Translations under genes and position numbers: made by a program | The notes under the pieces: generated by a model | Databases searched by the model: none | The model's input: the letters and a program-made list of their open reading frames with translations, nothing else | What the model was told of the DNA's origin: nothing | In this document: one piece after another, positions 1 to 12,038 of the stretch | Layout of the letters: the number at the start of each line of letters is the position of its first letter | Position numbering within the stretch: the stretch's first letter is position 1 | DNA from: Pilatotrama ljubarskyi | Lineage: Eukaryota; Basidiomycota; Agaricomycetes; Polyporales; Polyporaceae | DNA length: 64,000 nucleotides | Assembly: GCA_022385805.1 (NCBI GenBank) | Contig: MU277721.1 | Span: 62,001 to 126,000, forward strand | Reading direction: 5' to 3'

Positions 1-433
1 CACTGGTACGTGTTCCCTCGCATTCAGGCCATTTTGACGGAGTGCTGACAGCCTTGTAGTGGTGTACGTATCTTTGTCATGCGTTGACAGGTGCCGCGCA
101 GCTAAACGATAACTATCAGGGAGGTCAAGCGGCGAACGCCTTCGGCGGAGTATCGCAACCCGCACCTCTATCGCTCGATCCCGAGCATAACATCCTCGCC
201 GCGATGGTACGATGGGTTGAGGAGGGCGTCGCGCCAGCGACGATTACCGGGGTGAAGTACAACAACGACGTCAAGGCGGACGGCATCGCCTTCACGCGTC
301 CTCTGTGCAAGGTTAGTCCTTCTTGATGCGCATTACATCGCCAGTGTCTGAGACAACTGCTGCCCAGTACCCTTCCATGGTGCGATTCAAGGGTGGAAAC
401 CCAAACAACGCCAGTAGTTTCGAGTGTGTATGA
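1..433 (+). CDS. Tannase/feruloyl esterase family, 3' end only
   Basis: This is the 3' end of a gene that begins outside the window. Visible exons are about 1-5, 91-311 and 368-433. The segment around MVRWVEEGVAPATITGVKY, followed by RPLCK and a C-terminus ending SSFECV, is typical of fungal tannase/feruloyl esterase proteins. These are secreted serine esterases that cut ester bonds of gallate or ferulate in plant material. The catalytic residues lie upstream or near the first bases and are not visible. The 5' splice at base 5/6 is inferred because it joins T-G-A-A-Q in frame. The last intron (312-367, 56 nt) is placed so that RPLCK runs directly into YPSMVRF. Family call is fairly sure; the substrate cannot be told. 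Confidence 0.82.
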
Positions 434-927
434 AACGGCGGATGCGACAGGCGTAATGGATCTCCTTTCTATCTGTACTCCTGTCGCATTTCGCGTGTAT
501 CTTCACAGCGCTAGCAGTACAAGGCTCGAACGCCAATCTGAGAATATGGCGTCGTTGCGAAGATAGTTACCCCTTTGCGCTTCACAGCCCCGTTTCTGGC
601 GCAGGAAACTTCGACACTCTATGGTTCTAACTGCAAATTTGCAACGGGTGACGCCTTATCCATCAATAGCTGCACGAGAGGCCGTGAGACACGAACGACA
701 TGAGACTAGCGGCTCAGCAAACCGCAGCACCCTAGCCACGGGACCAGGGAGGTGTGGTCTCTGTAGCTAAAGCGCTCAAGGTTAGATTCAAGTGGTTTCT
801 TGAACAAGTGCTGCGGTAGAGCGTGCGCCTAGTAGGCGCGAGCGTTCAGCCCGTATATACAGTATAGTCACAGGCAGGTCGTACTAAGACAACGACCCGC
901 CTACCTAGCAAATTAACGACGCCGAGT
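434..927. other. Intergenic, no feature recognised
   Basis: About 490 bases between the esterase stop and the BTB start. I see no long open frame with protein-like composition on either strand and no tRNA. It presumably holds the esterase terminator and the BTB promoter. Confidence 0.5.
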
Positions 928-1801
928 ATGTCCTTAAGCTTGGGTTATGCTAGCTATGCTATCACTACGCCGTCTAGGCCGACTAGTCCGGAGGGGATCG
1001 CCCGCGACTCTCAATTCTACTGCGACCATATCGTATTTCTAGTAAGCATTAAAGACGTAGTACTTGTGCATCTGATCTCAGTGTCCCGCTTGTCACTTCG
1101 ACGGCAGGTCGAGAACCGCCTCTTCAAAGTGCCCAAGCACAGATTTGCTAATAAATCGAAAGTCTTTGAGGACATGTTCGCGCTGCCCCCCGGCGACGCG
1201 ACAACGGCAGAGGGGGAGAGCGATGATAAGCCCGTGAGGCTGTATGGCATTGGGAAGGAAGAGTTTCGGGCGCTGCTACGCGTGATGTACAGGCCGTAGG
1301 TGCTTGGATCATCGTACGACACGCGCAATCTCATGGACTTCTCGTAGCCACCACGCTCCTTCCTACGAGGAGGCTGAAGAGCCAACCATGGAGGATTGGA
1401 TCTCAGTCCTGAAGCTCACCACAATGTGGGAATTCGCGAGCTTGCGCCGCATCGCAATCGACAAGCTCACGCCCCTTGTGAAGACCGAGGTCGATCCCGT
1501 TCGGTGGGTCTGCCTCGCTCGCCGGCATAACGTCCCCGAATGGGTCTTTCCTTCCTTGCACGCTTTGGCCAGACGCATACAGGCCTTGCAGCCGGACGAG
1601 GTAGAGCCGCTCGGAATCGCAACGGTGCTTCGGATGGCGCAGGTCCGGGAGAGCTACCAGGGTTGCAAGGTCGATTACGCTCACACTGGCGGCAAGCAGT
1701 TCGACCAATACCACTCACGCGTTTCACAGCTTGAGTATGACTTTACTGCCGTGATCAGACATGTTTTCAAGGAGGAGCTGGAGGGGTACAACGCGTACTG
1801 A
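928..1801 (+). CDS. BTB/POZ domain protein
   Basis: Three exons (928-1041, 1108-1295, 1348-1801) join in frame to 251 residues. The order RDSQFYCDHIVFLV, ENRLFKVPKHRF, VFEDMFALPP, ALLRVMY, then MEDWISVLKLTTMWEFASLR is the basidiomycete BTB pattern. It ends with the usual YDFTAVIRHVFKEELE-like tail. BTB domains mediate dimerisation and often recruit cullin-3 ligases or chromatin factors; the partner here is unknown. Introns are 66 and 52 nt. The start at 928 is the first in-frame Met before the conserved block and is the least certain part. This family is heavily expanded in mushrooms, so no specific role can be assigned. Confidence 0.85.
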
Positions 1802-1930
1802 AAGGGAGCTGTTCCGCCATACATGAGCCTAGATGTTCCAGAGTTAGGACGGAGACTGATCACCGTACCTAGTTACTAGCAGAGGAATCCTAGAATATGC
1901 GCAGTTGTCCAGCCGTCCACAAAGACCAAC

Positions 1931-2596
1931 TTATGTGAACGTGAGCCCGTCGCCCTGCCTGTCTTCGGGGACGATGCGGTATTTCTCCTGCATCGACTCC
2001 TGCTTCTCCTTCTCCTCCCTCCTCTTCTGCAGCTTCCACTCCTCTCTCGCTTGCCGCTCCCTCGCAGCCATCTTCGCCTTCTGTTCGCGCGTCGGCTCCC
2101 ACTTGCTCTTCAGAATACGGCGCACGGCCTCCTTGCTGATGCGGAACTTCTCCGCGAGCACGGGGGTTGAAAACCTGAGTGGATCGAGAGAGTGCAGCGA
2201 CCGCAGGCTGTCCATCGCCTCGCGCGAGATCTTGCGCGGCGGAGACCAGCCTTCCGGGAACTTGCGCTTCATCGTCTCGCGGTGCGCGGCGTACTCCTGG
2301 GGCGTGGGCGTTCGTTCGGGCTTGATGGGGTATGGACGGTGAGAGCGCGGGCGCGTGGACATGGACGCTTCTTCCAGGTCCGCCTCGTCCGAATCAAAGC
2401 CCTCCTTCAGCGGTTTAGGCCAATCCTCGTCCTCGTCTTCCTCCTCGAGCACGGGCTGCGGGGCGGGGTGTGCTCCCGTTTTCCAGTGTGTCCTCGTGAG
2501 CTCCGCGACGGTGGTGTAGAAATTTACGTGGGTCCGTCTTGCCATCTGCGGCGCGCATATAGCGCGAGCCCTGATCGAACGGAGAGCAGACAGCAT
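1931..2596 (-). CDS. RRG9: Rrg9/neugrin-like mitochondrial protein
   Basis: An intronless frame of 221 residues from the Met whose start base is 2596. The frame is open further upstream, but MLSALRSIRARAIC looks like a mitochondrial presequence, so this Met is preferred. The C-terminal half has the neugrin/Rrg9 signature: PEGWSPPRKISREAMDSLR, FSTPVLAEKFRISKEAVRRI, LKSKWEPTREQ, then a charged coiled coil (residues ~185-215). Yeast Rrg9 is required for respiratory growth and mitochondrial genome maintenance; metazoan neugrin acts at the mitochondrial ribosome. The gene diverges from SEC20 across about 206 bp, so the two probably share a promoter region. An acidic linker (EEEDEDEDW) follows the presequence. 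Confidence 0.88.
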   Translation of the reverse strand: MLSALRSIRARAICAPQMARRTHVNFYTTVAELTRTHWKTGAHPAPQPVLEEEDEDEDWPKPLKEGFDSDEADLEEASMSTRPRSHRPYPIKPERTPTPQEYAAHRETMKRKFPEGWSPPRKISREAMDSLRSLHSLDPLRFSTPVLAEKFRISKEAVRRILKSKWEPTREQKAKMAARERQAREEWKLQKRREEKEKQESMQEKYRIVPEDRQGDGLTFT

Positions 2597-2802
2597 GGTG
2601 GTAGGAGGAGAAGAGGACGAGGACGGTGACAGAGGGTGGCGAGCTGGAGAGAAAGTGGCCGTACGTAAGCGCCTTAAAGTTCCCCCTCGTTTGATCGCTT
2701 TTCTTTCTGGGCCATCATGGACGTCTCGGCACTTGCCGGCCCGCGGCGTCATGCCTCGTCCGAGTCGTGCACCCGCCACCACTGCCCTCGACGCCGACCA
2801 CG
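2597..2802. promoter_or_regulatory. Divergent promoter region, RRG9 / SEC20
   Basis: 206 bases between two start codons pointing away from each other. Both promoters must lie here or overlap the neighbouring gene's 5' UTR. I see no clear TATA box. Confidence 0.45.
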
Positions 2803-4107
2803 ATGGCCCCGCTGCCCTCCGCCCTCGACGAGGAGACAACGAACCTCATAGCATCACTGGAGAGACGACAGAAAGACCTTGCAGACTTCCAAATACCTCG
2901 CTTGCGTCAATGCACAGGGCCGCTCAATCTGCAGCAGCAGTACGCCGCGGAGCTCCGCGATGACCTGGACGCGTTCGCGAAGCAGATCGAGGTGCGTCGC
3001 ATGAATGGCGCATGCTGTGATATCCAAGACATATCTGAGTAGGCGTTAGATGTCGCGGTGGAGGACCAGCGCACGGAACGCGCGCGCAGAGAGCTGAAGC
3101 AAGTCGTAGATGATTTCAAGGCCACTCTGACCAGGTACTGTCCGCACCGTGAGATGCACGTTCAGACGCTTACTATGGTTGGGCATAGGCTGAAGAAAGA
3201 CATGCGCGCTGCTGTACTCGCGTCGAAACGCGCGATAGACTCGCAGCAAGCTTCGCGTTGGAAAGAGCTCTTGCGGTCCTCGGCCGTCCGCGAGAAGCAA
3301 TCTCTGAACGAGAAAGTCACGTATGTGCAGCCTTCCTTTGCCTCATAGTCAAACCTAAATACTGAGGTCTAAATCACGTACCCAGAGAGGACGCGCTGAT
3401 GAAGGCGAACAACGATGTCACAGAAGCCCTGCAGAGAACAATCGGTCTGATGCAGGGTGAGCTCGAACGCTCCGTGCTCTCAACACAGCTTCTCGGTACG
3501 TCTTACCTCCTCTCACTGCACAAAACCACCTCACCTTTCGGCAGAATCATCAACCGCCGCTCTCAAGTCGACTTCCACAACGCACGACGTGCTCTCCTCG
3601 CTCATGTCCACCTCGAAACACCTCATCACTGCGCTCGAGAAGTCCGACTGGCTAGATCGCCTGCTCATCATTGCCGCCCTCGTCTTCTTCCTCCTCGTCG
3701 TGCTCTTCATCTTGAAGCAGCGCCTGGTCGACCGAGGCCTGCGCATAGCGCTCTGGTGGACGCGCTTCATGCCTGACTTCAGCGGGGATGAGGCACTCCT
3801 CGCCATGGAGAAAGGGGAGGCGACGCTGTCTTCCACGGCGAGCAGTGTGGTTACGGCAGCTTCTACTGCGTTGGCAGGGGCAGGTACCGCGGCAGCGTCC
3901 CTGGCAAGTTTCGCAGCCTCGTATAGTGCATCGCTGGCGGATTCGACGTCGATACCAATCCTCGAGTCTTCGGCTGCTGTGACATCCGACGGTGAGGACT
4001 CCATCTCTTCCGCCATCTCTTCCACCATCTCTTCCACCGTTCAAGTCACGGGGAGTTCGATCGTGGCGTCTCTAGAGGCGATCGTTGCGCAGCATGATGA
4101 GCTATAG
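2803..4107 (+). CDS. SEC20: Sec20-like ER Qb-SNARE with C-terminal HDEL
   Basis: Four exons (2803-2991, 3043-3320, 3386-3495, 3545-4107) give 379 residues. Order: N-terminal helical region, a SNARE-like heptad segment (residues ~157-228; DALMKANNDVTEALQ to STSKHLITALEKSDWL), one transmembrane segment (~232-252, LLIIAALVFFLLVVLFIL), then a Ser/Thr/Ala-rich lumenal tail ending AQHDEL. The terminal HDEL is an ER-retrieval signal, and yeast Sec20 ends the same way, which supports the call strongly. Sec20 works with Ufe1, Use1 and Tip20 in fusion of Golgi-derived COPI vesicles with the ER. The coatomer alpha gene in this window belongs to the same pathway. Introns are 51, 65 and 49 nt. The start Met (MAPLPSALDEETT) follows an in-frame non-AUG extension that I discount. 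Confidence 0.9.
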
Positions 4108-4277
4108 CCTAGAACCTGTCACATCAGTGTCTCTGTCCTCTCCTCGGTACTGTCCATGCCTTCGTTTGTAATGTATTGGTTTCGCTCAAAAGCGCGCGGT
4201 ATACCCCAAAGAAGTGCTGATACAACAAACACAGCGGCAAGAAAGCGGGACATGGTATACATGCGTAGTAGCGGCGA

Positions 4278-5007
4278 TCATACGCCGTCGTAGCTAGCAC
4301 CTCCGGCCTACGTGCGACGTGTCAGCACTTCGCTTGTACAAGAGTTGCGCGTCATCGGGCACGTACCTTCCGTAGCCTGACTATAATGGGCTCCTCCTTC
4401 AGGTCGTCCTTCTCCCGCGCTGCGACCTCTATCGAGTACACGCGCAGCACGCTCTTGACGTCCGCGGCGTGCACGGAGATCTGCACACAAGCACGCCGTC
4501 ACACATATTCAGCGTACGCAAGCGGGGATGGAAGGACGAGCGGACGCACCTTCGCCTTGCGCATGACCTTGCAGTTGGGGCCGATCCAGACGATGAGGAT
4601 GAACTTCTCGCGCTTGGACTCCTTGTCGTTCGCGTACTGCACGCGTGCGTACGCGTACGACGCCTTCGAGTCGTCCAGCTGGTCGCGCAGCTCCGCGAGG
4701 CCCCCCGATCCGGTCGACGTGAGCTTCAGCTTGTCTGAGCGGTCAGACTAGGCGGGTGAAGACCCGGCGCGTCGTCACGTTCACGTTAAGCACAGGCGGT
4801 ATACGGAGAGGTCGAGAGACGCAGCGCACCTCGTAGTCGATCAGAAGCCAGTTCGTGTCCGTCTTGTCCGAGCGGACGTCCTGGTACGCTGCACGATCGT
4901 CCGCGTCACCATCATCCGCCGTGCGGGTTACTGTACCCGGCTCGTCGGGCACGACCCCGGAGCGTCCTCTCACCTTCGTCGATCTTCGGATCGGAGAGGT
5001 CGGCCAT
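4278..5007 (-). CDS. Coactosin-like ADF-H domain protein
   Basis: Five exons (complement of 4974-5007, 4830-4888, 4550-4747, 4367-4480, 4278-4307) give 144 residues, the normal coactosin length. The protein begins MADLSDPKIDE, continues AYQDVRSDKTDTNWLLIDYE and then the ADF-H core with YARVQYANDKESKREKFI and LIVWIGPNCKVMRKAKI. It ends RKAGGASYDGV, a classic coactosin C-terminus. Coactosins bind F-actin side-on and counter capping; they lack the severing of true cofilin. The last coding exon is only 30 nt including the stop. Introns are 85, 82, 69 and 59 nt. Convergent with SEC20 (170 bp between the stops). Confidence 0.9.
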
Positions 5008-6647
5008 GGCGGGTTAGAGACGACGAGAAAGAAGAGCCCGAGAGCGAAAGAACAGAGACGGGAACGAGAAGCAAGGATGGCAAGACGGAGGCGGAGGCGG
5101 TGGTGGTGGTTGTGAGCGGGACGGTGAGCTCGTTATCGTTCTTGCATCCCGGCGCGGTCGGCATCCGCCGAACAGCCATCCGGACGCCCAATATGGGCCG
5201 ACGGCTACCTCTCATCTCCTCATCTGCGCATCCACACAGCGACCGCCTCGGGGGGTTTGTGGGTCCATAGGGTGCTACGGCCCAGTGCAGCCGTGATAGT
5301 CACGCAGTCTGCAGCCCCATACCCACCTCGAAATGGCCGTGAAATTGCTCAATATATCGCACGCAATTGGACGTCTACAGCCTGTACAAGCAAATATGCG
5401 ACTGTAGGTGGCGAGTTTACTGCATAACGAGCACGCAGTGAACGTCGATCGCCAAGTGCCTTCCCGACCTGTGCAGTCTGCGATCGGCATGTGCAGCACG
5501 GTGAGCTTTTCCCCCTCGATTATGGAGTCCCTCATGGTACTCATCATGCATATGGTGCTCGCCAGTCTCCGCGGCCTCAGTGCCGTGCGCTGACTCCAGG
5601 CTAATTGTGACAAACTTCTGAGGATCACTCACTGCGAGGGGTCGATGTGTGGCACCCTCCGATACCGCAGGTCCGCCAATTGTGCTTTGGAACCATCCGT
5701 AAAGTCTTCACGAAGCTCCGCTCAGGCAGCAGCTTCATTCAGTCGCACCTCGCTCGCATCAGAGCATCTCCCCGCTCCGCCATACAGTTCAGTGAAGACT
5801 CGCGCTATTAGAACGGCCCTCGGTTAGCCCCTCAAGCTTCGTGCGCTGGTCGAGCACCCTCTCGGATCACGACGTACTTGCGGCGCATACCACGATTTAG
5901 TCAAAGTGCCGGCGACCGCACAAGCGTCACATCGCTTCAGACGCGCGCAGCTGCAGGAGCCGTAAGTCCTACCCCAGCATGTGTAAATGTGGATGTGCTG
6001 AACGCCCCCGCCCTTCTTGCTGACGTGCATGCGCTAGGCTGGGGTGGCCGATCGAGGTGACTCCGCGCTGTAGCAGTGTGTATTACGGCCTTCTCGGGTG
6101 CTCCGCTTCACGATCGGATCTCGGGGAGCTACTACTGTACCCTGTCAATCCAGCGCCGCATCCTCGACAGCCGGTCTGCATGCGTTTGAAGCTTGAACGC
6201 CGATATCTCAATAACAAGACCGGTCATGAATCCCATCCCCTGGCCGCATGACTCTTGCGAATCTATTGCTGGCCCGGCCCCGCGTCGACAGCAGAAGCAC
6301 TCGCACTCCAGCGAGCCGTCGACGATTCAGTGGCCCCCGCAAGCTCATCTGCGTTCACCTGGCATGCGCAGCCGACATAGGTCTAGTAATGTCACGGTAG
6401 TATACATCGAAACCCAAGTATACATCTAAAATAATACCACTACAGTAGTGCATTGCCCCAGCCGCGGGTCGCGACCGCGGAACGCGGCTTCGCCCAACGC
6501 CGCGCCACGGACCCCAGACGGTCATAAATCATAATCGTCGCAGTCGTGCCACGAAACACGACAACCAAGCAGCACACGAGCTACGCGCTCCACCCCTGGC
6601 CCGCAAGCCACACGAAACGCATGAAACCCACTAGTACAACCGACGAC
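5008..6647. other. Intergenic stretch, no supported gene
   Basis: About 1.6 kb between the coactosin start and the P450 stop. Short open frames occur on both strands (for example near 5417-5632 on the minus strand), but none has conserved motifs, convincing splice sites or low-complexity protein structure. No tRNA-like cloverleaf was seen. Confidence 0.5.
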
Positions 6648-9199
6648 TCACGCCGCTGTCCGTCCGAAGCGCACGTAGCACGACCCCGCGGGCGGCTTGC
6701 ACGTCAAGATGTCGTTCCAGTTCGGGCGCGGCAGCTCCGCGAGCGGCGCGCCCCTGCCGTCGACCGCGCGCAGCTCGCCGTACCCGAGCACGAACAGCGC
6801 GGTGATAAGCTTGAGCTCGAGCGTCGCAAGGCGCTTCCCGAGACAGACCGTGCTCCCTGTCGACGATACGATGTCTCTCCGTCAGCAAACAGCATCACCA
6901 TCGGCCGCGCCGCCCGGCTTGTCCGGGTAGCAGCTCGGGACACTCACCGGCACCCATGCCCACGTACGCGTACGGCGCCTTGAGGTTCATCTCCGTCCTG
7001 CCCGGGTCCCACCGCCACGGATTCCGGTACACCTCCGCGCTGAGGTGCACGTCGCTGAACGGGTACATCACGTACGCGCCGGGCGGCACGACCTTGCCTG
7101 CGATGTAGAGCGGCTGCGCCTTTCCGCTGCTGCCCGCTGGAGGGAGGTACTGCCGCATCGCGACGTGCGGCTCTGCGACGCGCAGAGTCTCGCGGATGAG
7201 CGCGTCGAGGACGGGCGTCTGGGTCTCCCACGCGGAGAGCGGGATCGCCGATAGAGTGGAAGAGAGCGATGACAGCGGCGACGAAGCCGAAGTCGACGTC
7301 GAAGGCGTTTGGGATGACGGCGGTGGCGGCGGCGGTGGCGGCGGCGAGGACGTCGACGTCGACGAAGGCTCTGAGTGCTCCGCAACGAGCCGCCGCACCT
7401 CTTCGGCTGCCTTGTCTTTCCACTGCGGGTGTCCGCTGAGGAACGTAATCAGCCACGACGCTGGCAGAGCTACGGTGAGCGACAATGCATGCGCGCGAGG
7501 TAAAATTTCTGGGCTTACCGGTTGTGCCGGTCGATCGTGCGCCAGCGACGAGCAGACCCATAATGAACTGTCAAAATCCGTCCGCTTCAGCACTTGGCGA
7601 ATTGCGCAAGAGGAAAGGAAGAACCGCGACACGCTCGGCACTCGACAGCAGAACCGCAGTGAAAGCTAGACAGCAGAACTGAGCGCGTACTGACCCCGAT
7701 GATGATCATCCTCTCGTCCCCGGCGTCGATCAGCATCTGCGGCGTGTCGTCGCGCGCGACCCCGCCCTTCGTGCGCTCGTCGAGCTTCGCGCCGATGATG
7801 TCATATATCCGCTTCGTCGCGAGCAGCCTCCGCACCGCGCTCGGCCCGGGCAGCCACGGCAGCAGCACCGTCGCGGGCGTCGTGAGCGTGTCGAGCGTGT
7901 CGTACAGGCCCTTGAGGCGCGCGACCGCGCCCGCGTCGTCCGCGAGCTCCGTGAACGCCAGGCACCGCACGGTCGTCTGGAAGATAAGCTGCATGACGCG
8001 GACACGGGGCCGGCGGGCGCGTGAGCTAATCTGGGGAGAACTGCTGGAAGGAGCGGATGCACGTACCTCGGACAGACGTTCGAACGGGTCGATCGTGCCG
8101 GAGTATCCCCATGAGTCCATCGTGCGCCGGGAATCCTCCAAGATCTGGGGGAGCACTGTGATACGCATACGCAAAGCACGCACGCACGCACGTCAAGGCA
8201 GGCCAGGTCAGCGTTCGTTGCATCTCACGAGTGAAAGCCGAAGGTGCAAAACAGGCGATAACGCGTCCAGACGCGTCATTTCGGTTCCAGCGCGACGCTC
8301 TGCCGCCGTAGCAGAAGCAGAAGCGGCGGCCAAACCTAACGCTGCAGAAGGGGACCCGCGCGAAGGCCGGAGGGCTTCGGACCCTATCACACACACACTG
8401 CAGTCGTGGTCATGTGCATGTGACGGGGCCGAAGCTATTGCCTCCGCGCCAGGCGTAATACGCAATGCGCTCCCGCAAGGCGCGTGCGGACGCCGAAGCG
8501 GTAAGCACCTTTCGGAATGGCGAGCGACTACTCACGTCGAGCGAGGCGGTCGGTCGTCTGTGCGGACGCGAGGCGTCTGTGGATGAGCGCGATGCGCCGG
8601 GACTCTAAATCGGACGTCACGCCCGGCATCATCGGAATCTGTGGACAGCAGCACGCAAGCGACGTCAGAGGCTACTGTGCATGCATGCATGCTAGGCAAG
8701 AGAAGTGCACGACGTACGGCTCCGGAGAGGAACTTGAATCCCGCAGTGAGATCGAGGTCCTTGGCCTGGAAAAAGTCGCGCCGCGCTGCCTCGCCTGAGA
8801 GCACGATCACCGGTGTCTGCACGAGGAGAGGGTGGTACACAGGTTAGTTGACATGGCATGACACGCTGAGGGGAGTTGACGATGTCGGGTGGGGTAAAGG
8901 TGTGCACTCACTCGTAGAAGGCTGAACTGGTAGATGGCTTGGCCTGCTAGCTGGAAGCCCTCGTTTATGAAATCGAAGCGTCGAGAGAAAAACGGGAGTA
9001 TATGGGAGAGCGAGGATCCCGGTAAGTTTACGGGTGCATCGTCGTCGTCCTCAGCGCACGTCGACGACGAGCGGGCGACGACGATCGCGTAGTAGAACCA
9101 GAGGGCGAGGACAAGCAAGGGAATGATGAGGGCCGCGCCCACAGCGCCCGTTTCTGGCGCGAGGCTGTAGAAGAACGGAAGGAAACCGAGAGGATACAT
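6648..9199 (-). CDS. Cytochrome P450 monooxygenase no. 1
   Basis: Eight exons (complement of 8912-9199, 8718-8816, 8536-8638, 8067-8155, 7695-7988, 7519-7567, 6948-7460, 6648-6856) give 547 residues. An N-terminal membrane anchor lies at ~20-40. Later come FDFINEGFQ, DFFQAKDLDLTAGFK, the I-helix region GLLVAGARSTGTT (AGARST replaces the usual AGxDTT), the K-helix ETLR and the heme loop ending STVCLGKRLA with Cys483. The C-terminus RPNWNDILTCKPPAGSCYVRF matches a basidiomycete CYP51/CYP7-like group. It should be a heme monooxygenase anchored in the ER; the substrate is unknown. A Ser/Pro-rich insert with nine prolines in a row interrupts the region between the I and K helices. Intron 3 is 380 nt. 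Confidence 0.9.
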
Positions 9200-12038
9200 G
9201 GTTCTGGATGGCTTCGTGATGGCTGCACATGAGACGATGCGTGGCGTTTATAAAGAAAACCGGACGCGCTATATATCGAAAACCGAGAAAAAAACGGACG
9301 GGCGAGGCGGAGAGCGAGGGACAGGGACGAAGCCTCTGCCAGCGATCGGGGATCTTGGCTCGCGACGCGACGAGACACGGCGCAAGCGAGCCGCCGGATG
9401 TGAGATCGGGCGGGGCGATGGAGGTGCAGTTGGTGGTCCAACTGTCCGAAAGACAACTGCAGGCGGCAGAGAGCTCGACGGGGCCGGGGGAGAGGGATGT
9501 GGAGAAATACAGAGCCGTTACTCCGAAAACGAGAAACGCGCGCGATAAACGGGGGAATTCTGATTGGGATGGCATGGTTCGGAATTCAGGAGCCATACGG
9601 CGACCTTCTCGTTCTGGGACGGCCGCGGGCGGAGTGCGCGGTCCATCCCACCACCGGGGATGTGTGACAGGCTGAGTTTACGCATGCGAAAGAACACGAG
9701 TGGTCAGCATGAGTTGCGCTCGCTCGCGCGGCTCCCCGTGGCACTCGCCCGTCGCCGACCGCCCGGTGCCTAAGAGACTCACGCTCTTCGGGCCTTGCCG
9801 ATCGGCTTGCGGATCATAATACTCATTATACAGCTCTGGATCGAGATTGCGCACTCTTTGCTTCCGAGGCCACTTGTTGGACCACCTCGGGGAGCTCGAG
9901 GAGCGTCGGCGGTGCCATCAGAGTTCGTCTTCTGTCTCTGCGTAGGGCCATGTTCGCGAAATTCACCTTGCGTGTGACAATTTCTCGCTATTTCGTGGCA
10001 CGCTGCTACCGTGCGACTCCGTGGGAGCGTCACTTCTGGCGACTGGAATGTCGAGTGCAGTGACGCGGTTAGGAACAGGCCAAGTTCAGCCTCCATCTCA
10101 AACGTTCCTAACAGGCCTGCACGCTTGTCGCTGTATCGCACAATGCAGCGGCAGCCAGCGACCCGAGGGCGCAAGGCAACCAGAACGGGACCGCACGGGA
10201 CCGGTGGGCGACGAATCTGCTCCTGGGGATGACGCAGCGGGTACGAGGACGATGGAGAGCTTCTGAAACCCGGCTAGCGGCCATGAATGCTGCATTCCCG
10301 ACACGCAATCGACGCCTGCCGCTGTCCACCCTCACCCTATGTGCCAGCGCCCGGTGACGCCGGGGACGTGCAGAAGCCACAGACGAATAAATCGCGCGCT
10401 TTTGCGACAGCGCCCCCGAGCGCGAGCCGTCGAGGGTGCCGCGGTGGCGGGGCACCCGAGGGCGAGCGATTCTAGAGACCCAAATTAGGCAAATAACGCA
10501 CGCATTCGCTCGCGCCGTGCCACTCGATCGCGCAGATCGGGTCACTGTCGCACCCGATTTGCGTGCGCCACCGTCACGCGTCAGTCGACGACAGTCGACG
10601 TGTCGAATCGACGTGCGCGCGATCGCCCGTCCGGCGGCGGCGCAGAACCACGCTGCCAGTGTGCTTGGGATCCGAAGCGTGCTCCCGTTGCGGGGGGTAA
10701 CGCAGTCACCGCAACGGCCACGCCGGAGCCGCGGATGGACCATCTGACGGTGAGGAGGTAGAGTGGTCGGGCGGGGCGGCGCGAAGTAACGGTGAATGCT
10801 TACGCGACGATGAACATGAGAGCGCTCCGCAGTCCCTCGTTAGGCATCGGACAGGCCGCCGCGAGCAATCATGCGATGCACTCCAGGGCAGCGCGGGCCT
10901 GTCATGGAGAATGGGGGCAGGGGCGGCGATCTCGCGTTGACTCGGTCACGCCACGCGCGGCTGCTCCAATGCCAACGACGTGCTACGCGTGGCACACGTT
11001 TCGCTGGCCACCGAATTGGATTTGCATGAGCTCTGGGTGATTCGTGGCCATGAAGCGGTCCGTGCGCAGCCTGGCTGCGAATCGCAACCGTGTCAAATGA
11101 GTCGGATGCGGAGAGGAGTCGTGAGAGACGCATCACTCACTGTTCACAATCTCGTGGTTCCTACAGCGACCACATCGGTTCAATCGCGATTTCGTGTATT
11201 TTTTTGCACCCTCGTGGGACCTCGGAGAACCAACTGTATGAAAACGAGAGAATGAAAGCGTGACAGCAATAAATCCGGCGAGATTCACGAATAAACACCA
11301 CCGAAAAAGGTTGAGGTGGTGTCTGAACATCAGTTCAGCCCGCCGACGACCTCACCTCACCGCCCGCTCCCAATCATGCTCCGAAGCCCAACAGAACCTT
11401 ACGCAGCTCCGCGAACAGGAGAAGAGATGCGGCTGCAAAACATGACAAGACACAGGCCACCGCGGGCGGGGTGCCCTCGAGGCTCGGGACGGTGCCGGGT
11501 CGTCCTCCCCCAGGAACGCCCACCCGGCCAGAATCTTCCAGTCCAAGCCGTCCAGAAGGACCCCTCCTCGAAGGTTGAAGGTTTTTCGGCAACACGACGC
11601 CACAGGAATGCACGCTGCCTCCTGGGGAAAGGCTCGCGAGGGCGGACAGGGACGATCCCGTCTCCAGAGCTTCGGTGCCATCTGGGCAGCTGAACGCCGC
11701 GTGCACGCTCCTTGCTCCTCAAAGGATGAGCGTATAGGCCACAGAAGCGTCTGTCCGTTCGCGGAGCTGATCGAGGAACAAACCTTTCCCGTCGCGTCTT
11801 GTTTGGAGGCGGAGGCAAACGCAGCTGGATTCTAGGGCAGAGGAGCGTGGGCGGGGCTGGCTGGTCCGGCCTGCCCGAGCCGAGGCGAGCACCCAGCGCA
11901 CCACTCGTCCCTCACCCGTTCCGCCTCCGGGATTCGAGGCTTCCAGGCTTCCAATGTTCGCAAAATATGTATTAGATCGTCCACCGCTCCGCAGCGGAAG
12001 TACAGGAAGGGTCTAGCGTTCACTGGAGCCTTCACCGG
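9200..12038. other. Gene-poor 2.8-kb region
   Basis: Open frames exist on several strands at once, as expected for GC-rich sequence (for example 9229-9675, 10108-10743, 11316-11818). None shows a recognisable domain, a membrane pattern or plausible splicing. I found no terminal repeats or target duplications that would define a transposon. Confidence 0.45.

Noticed and set aside
5417..5632. Minus-strand frame MSDPQKFVTISLE... as a small gene
   Set aside because: No conserved motif, His-rich composition by chance, and overlapping frames on the other strand.
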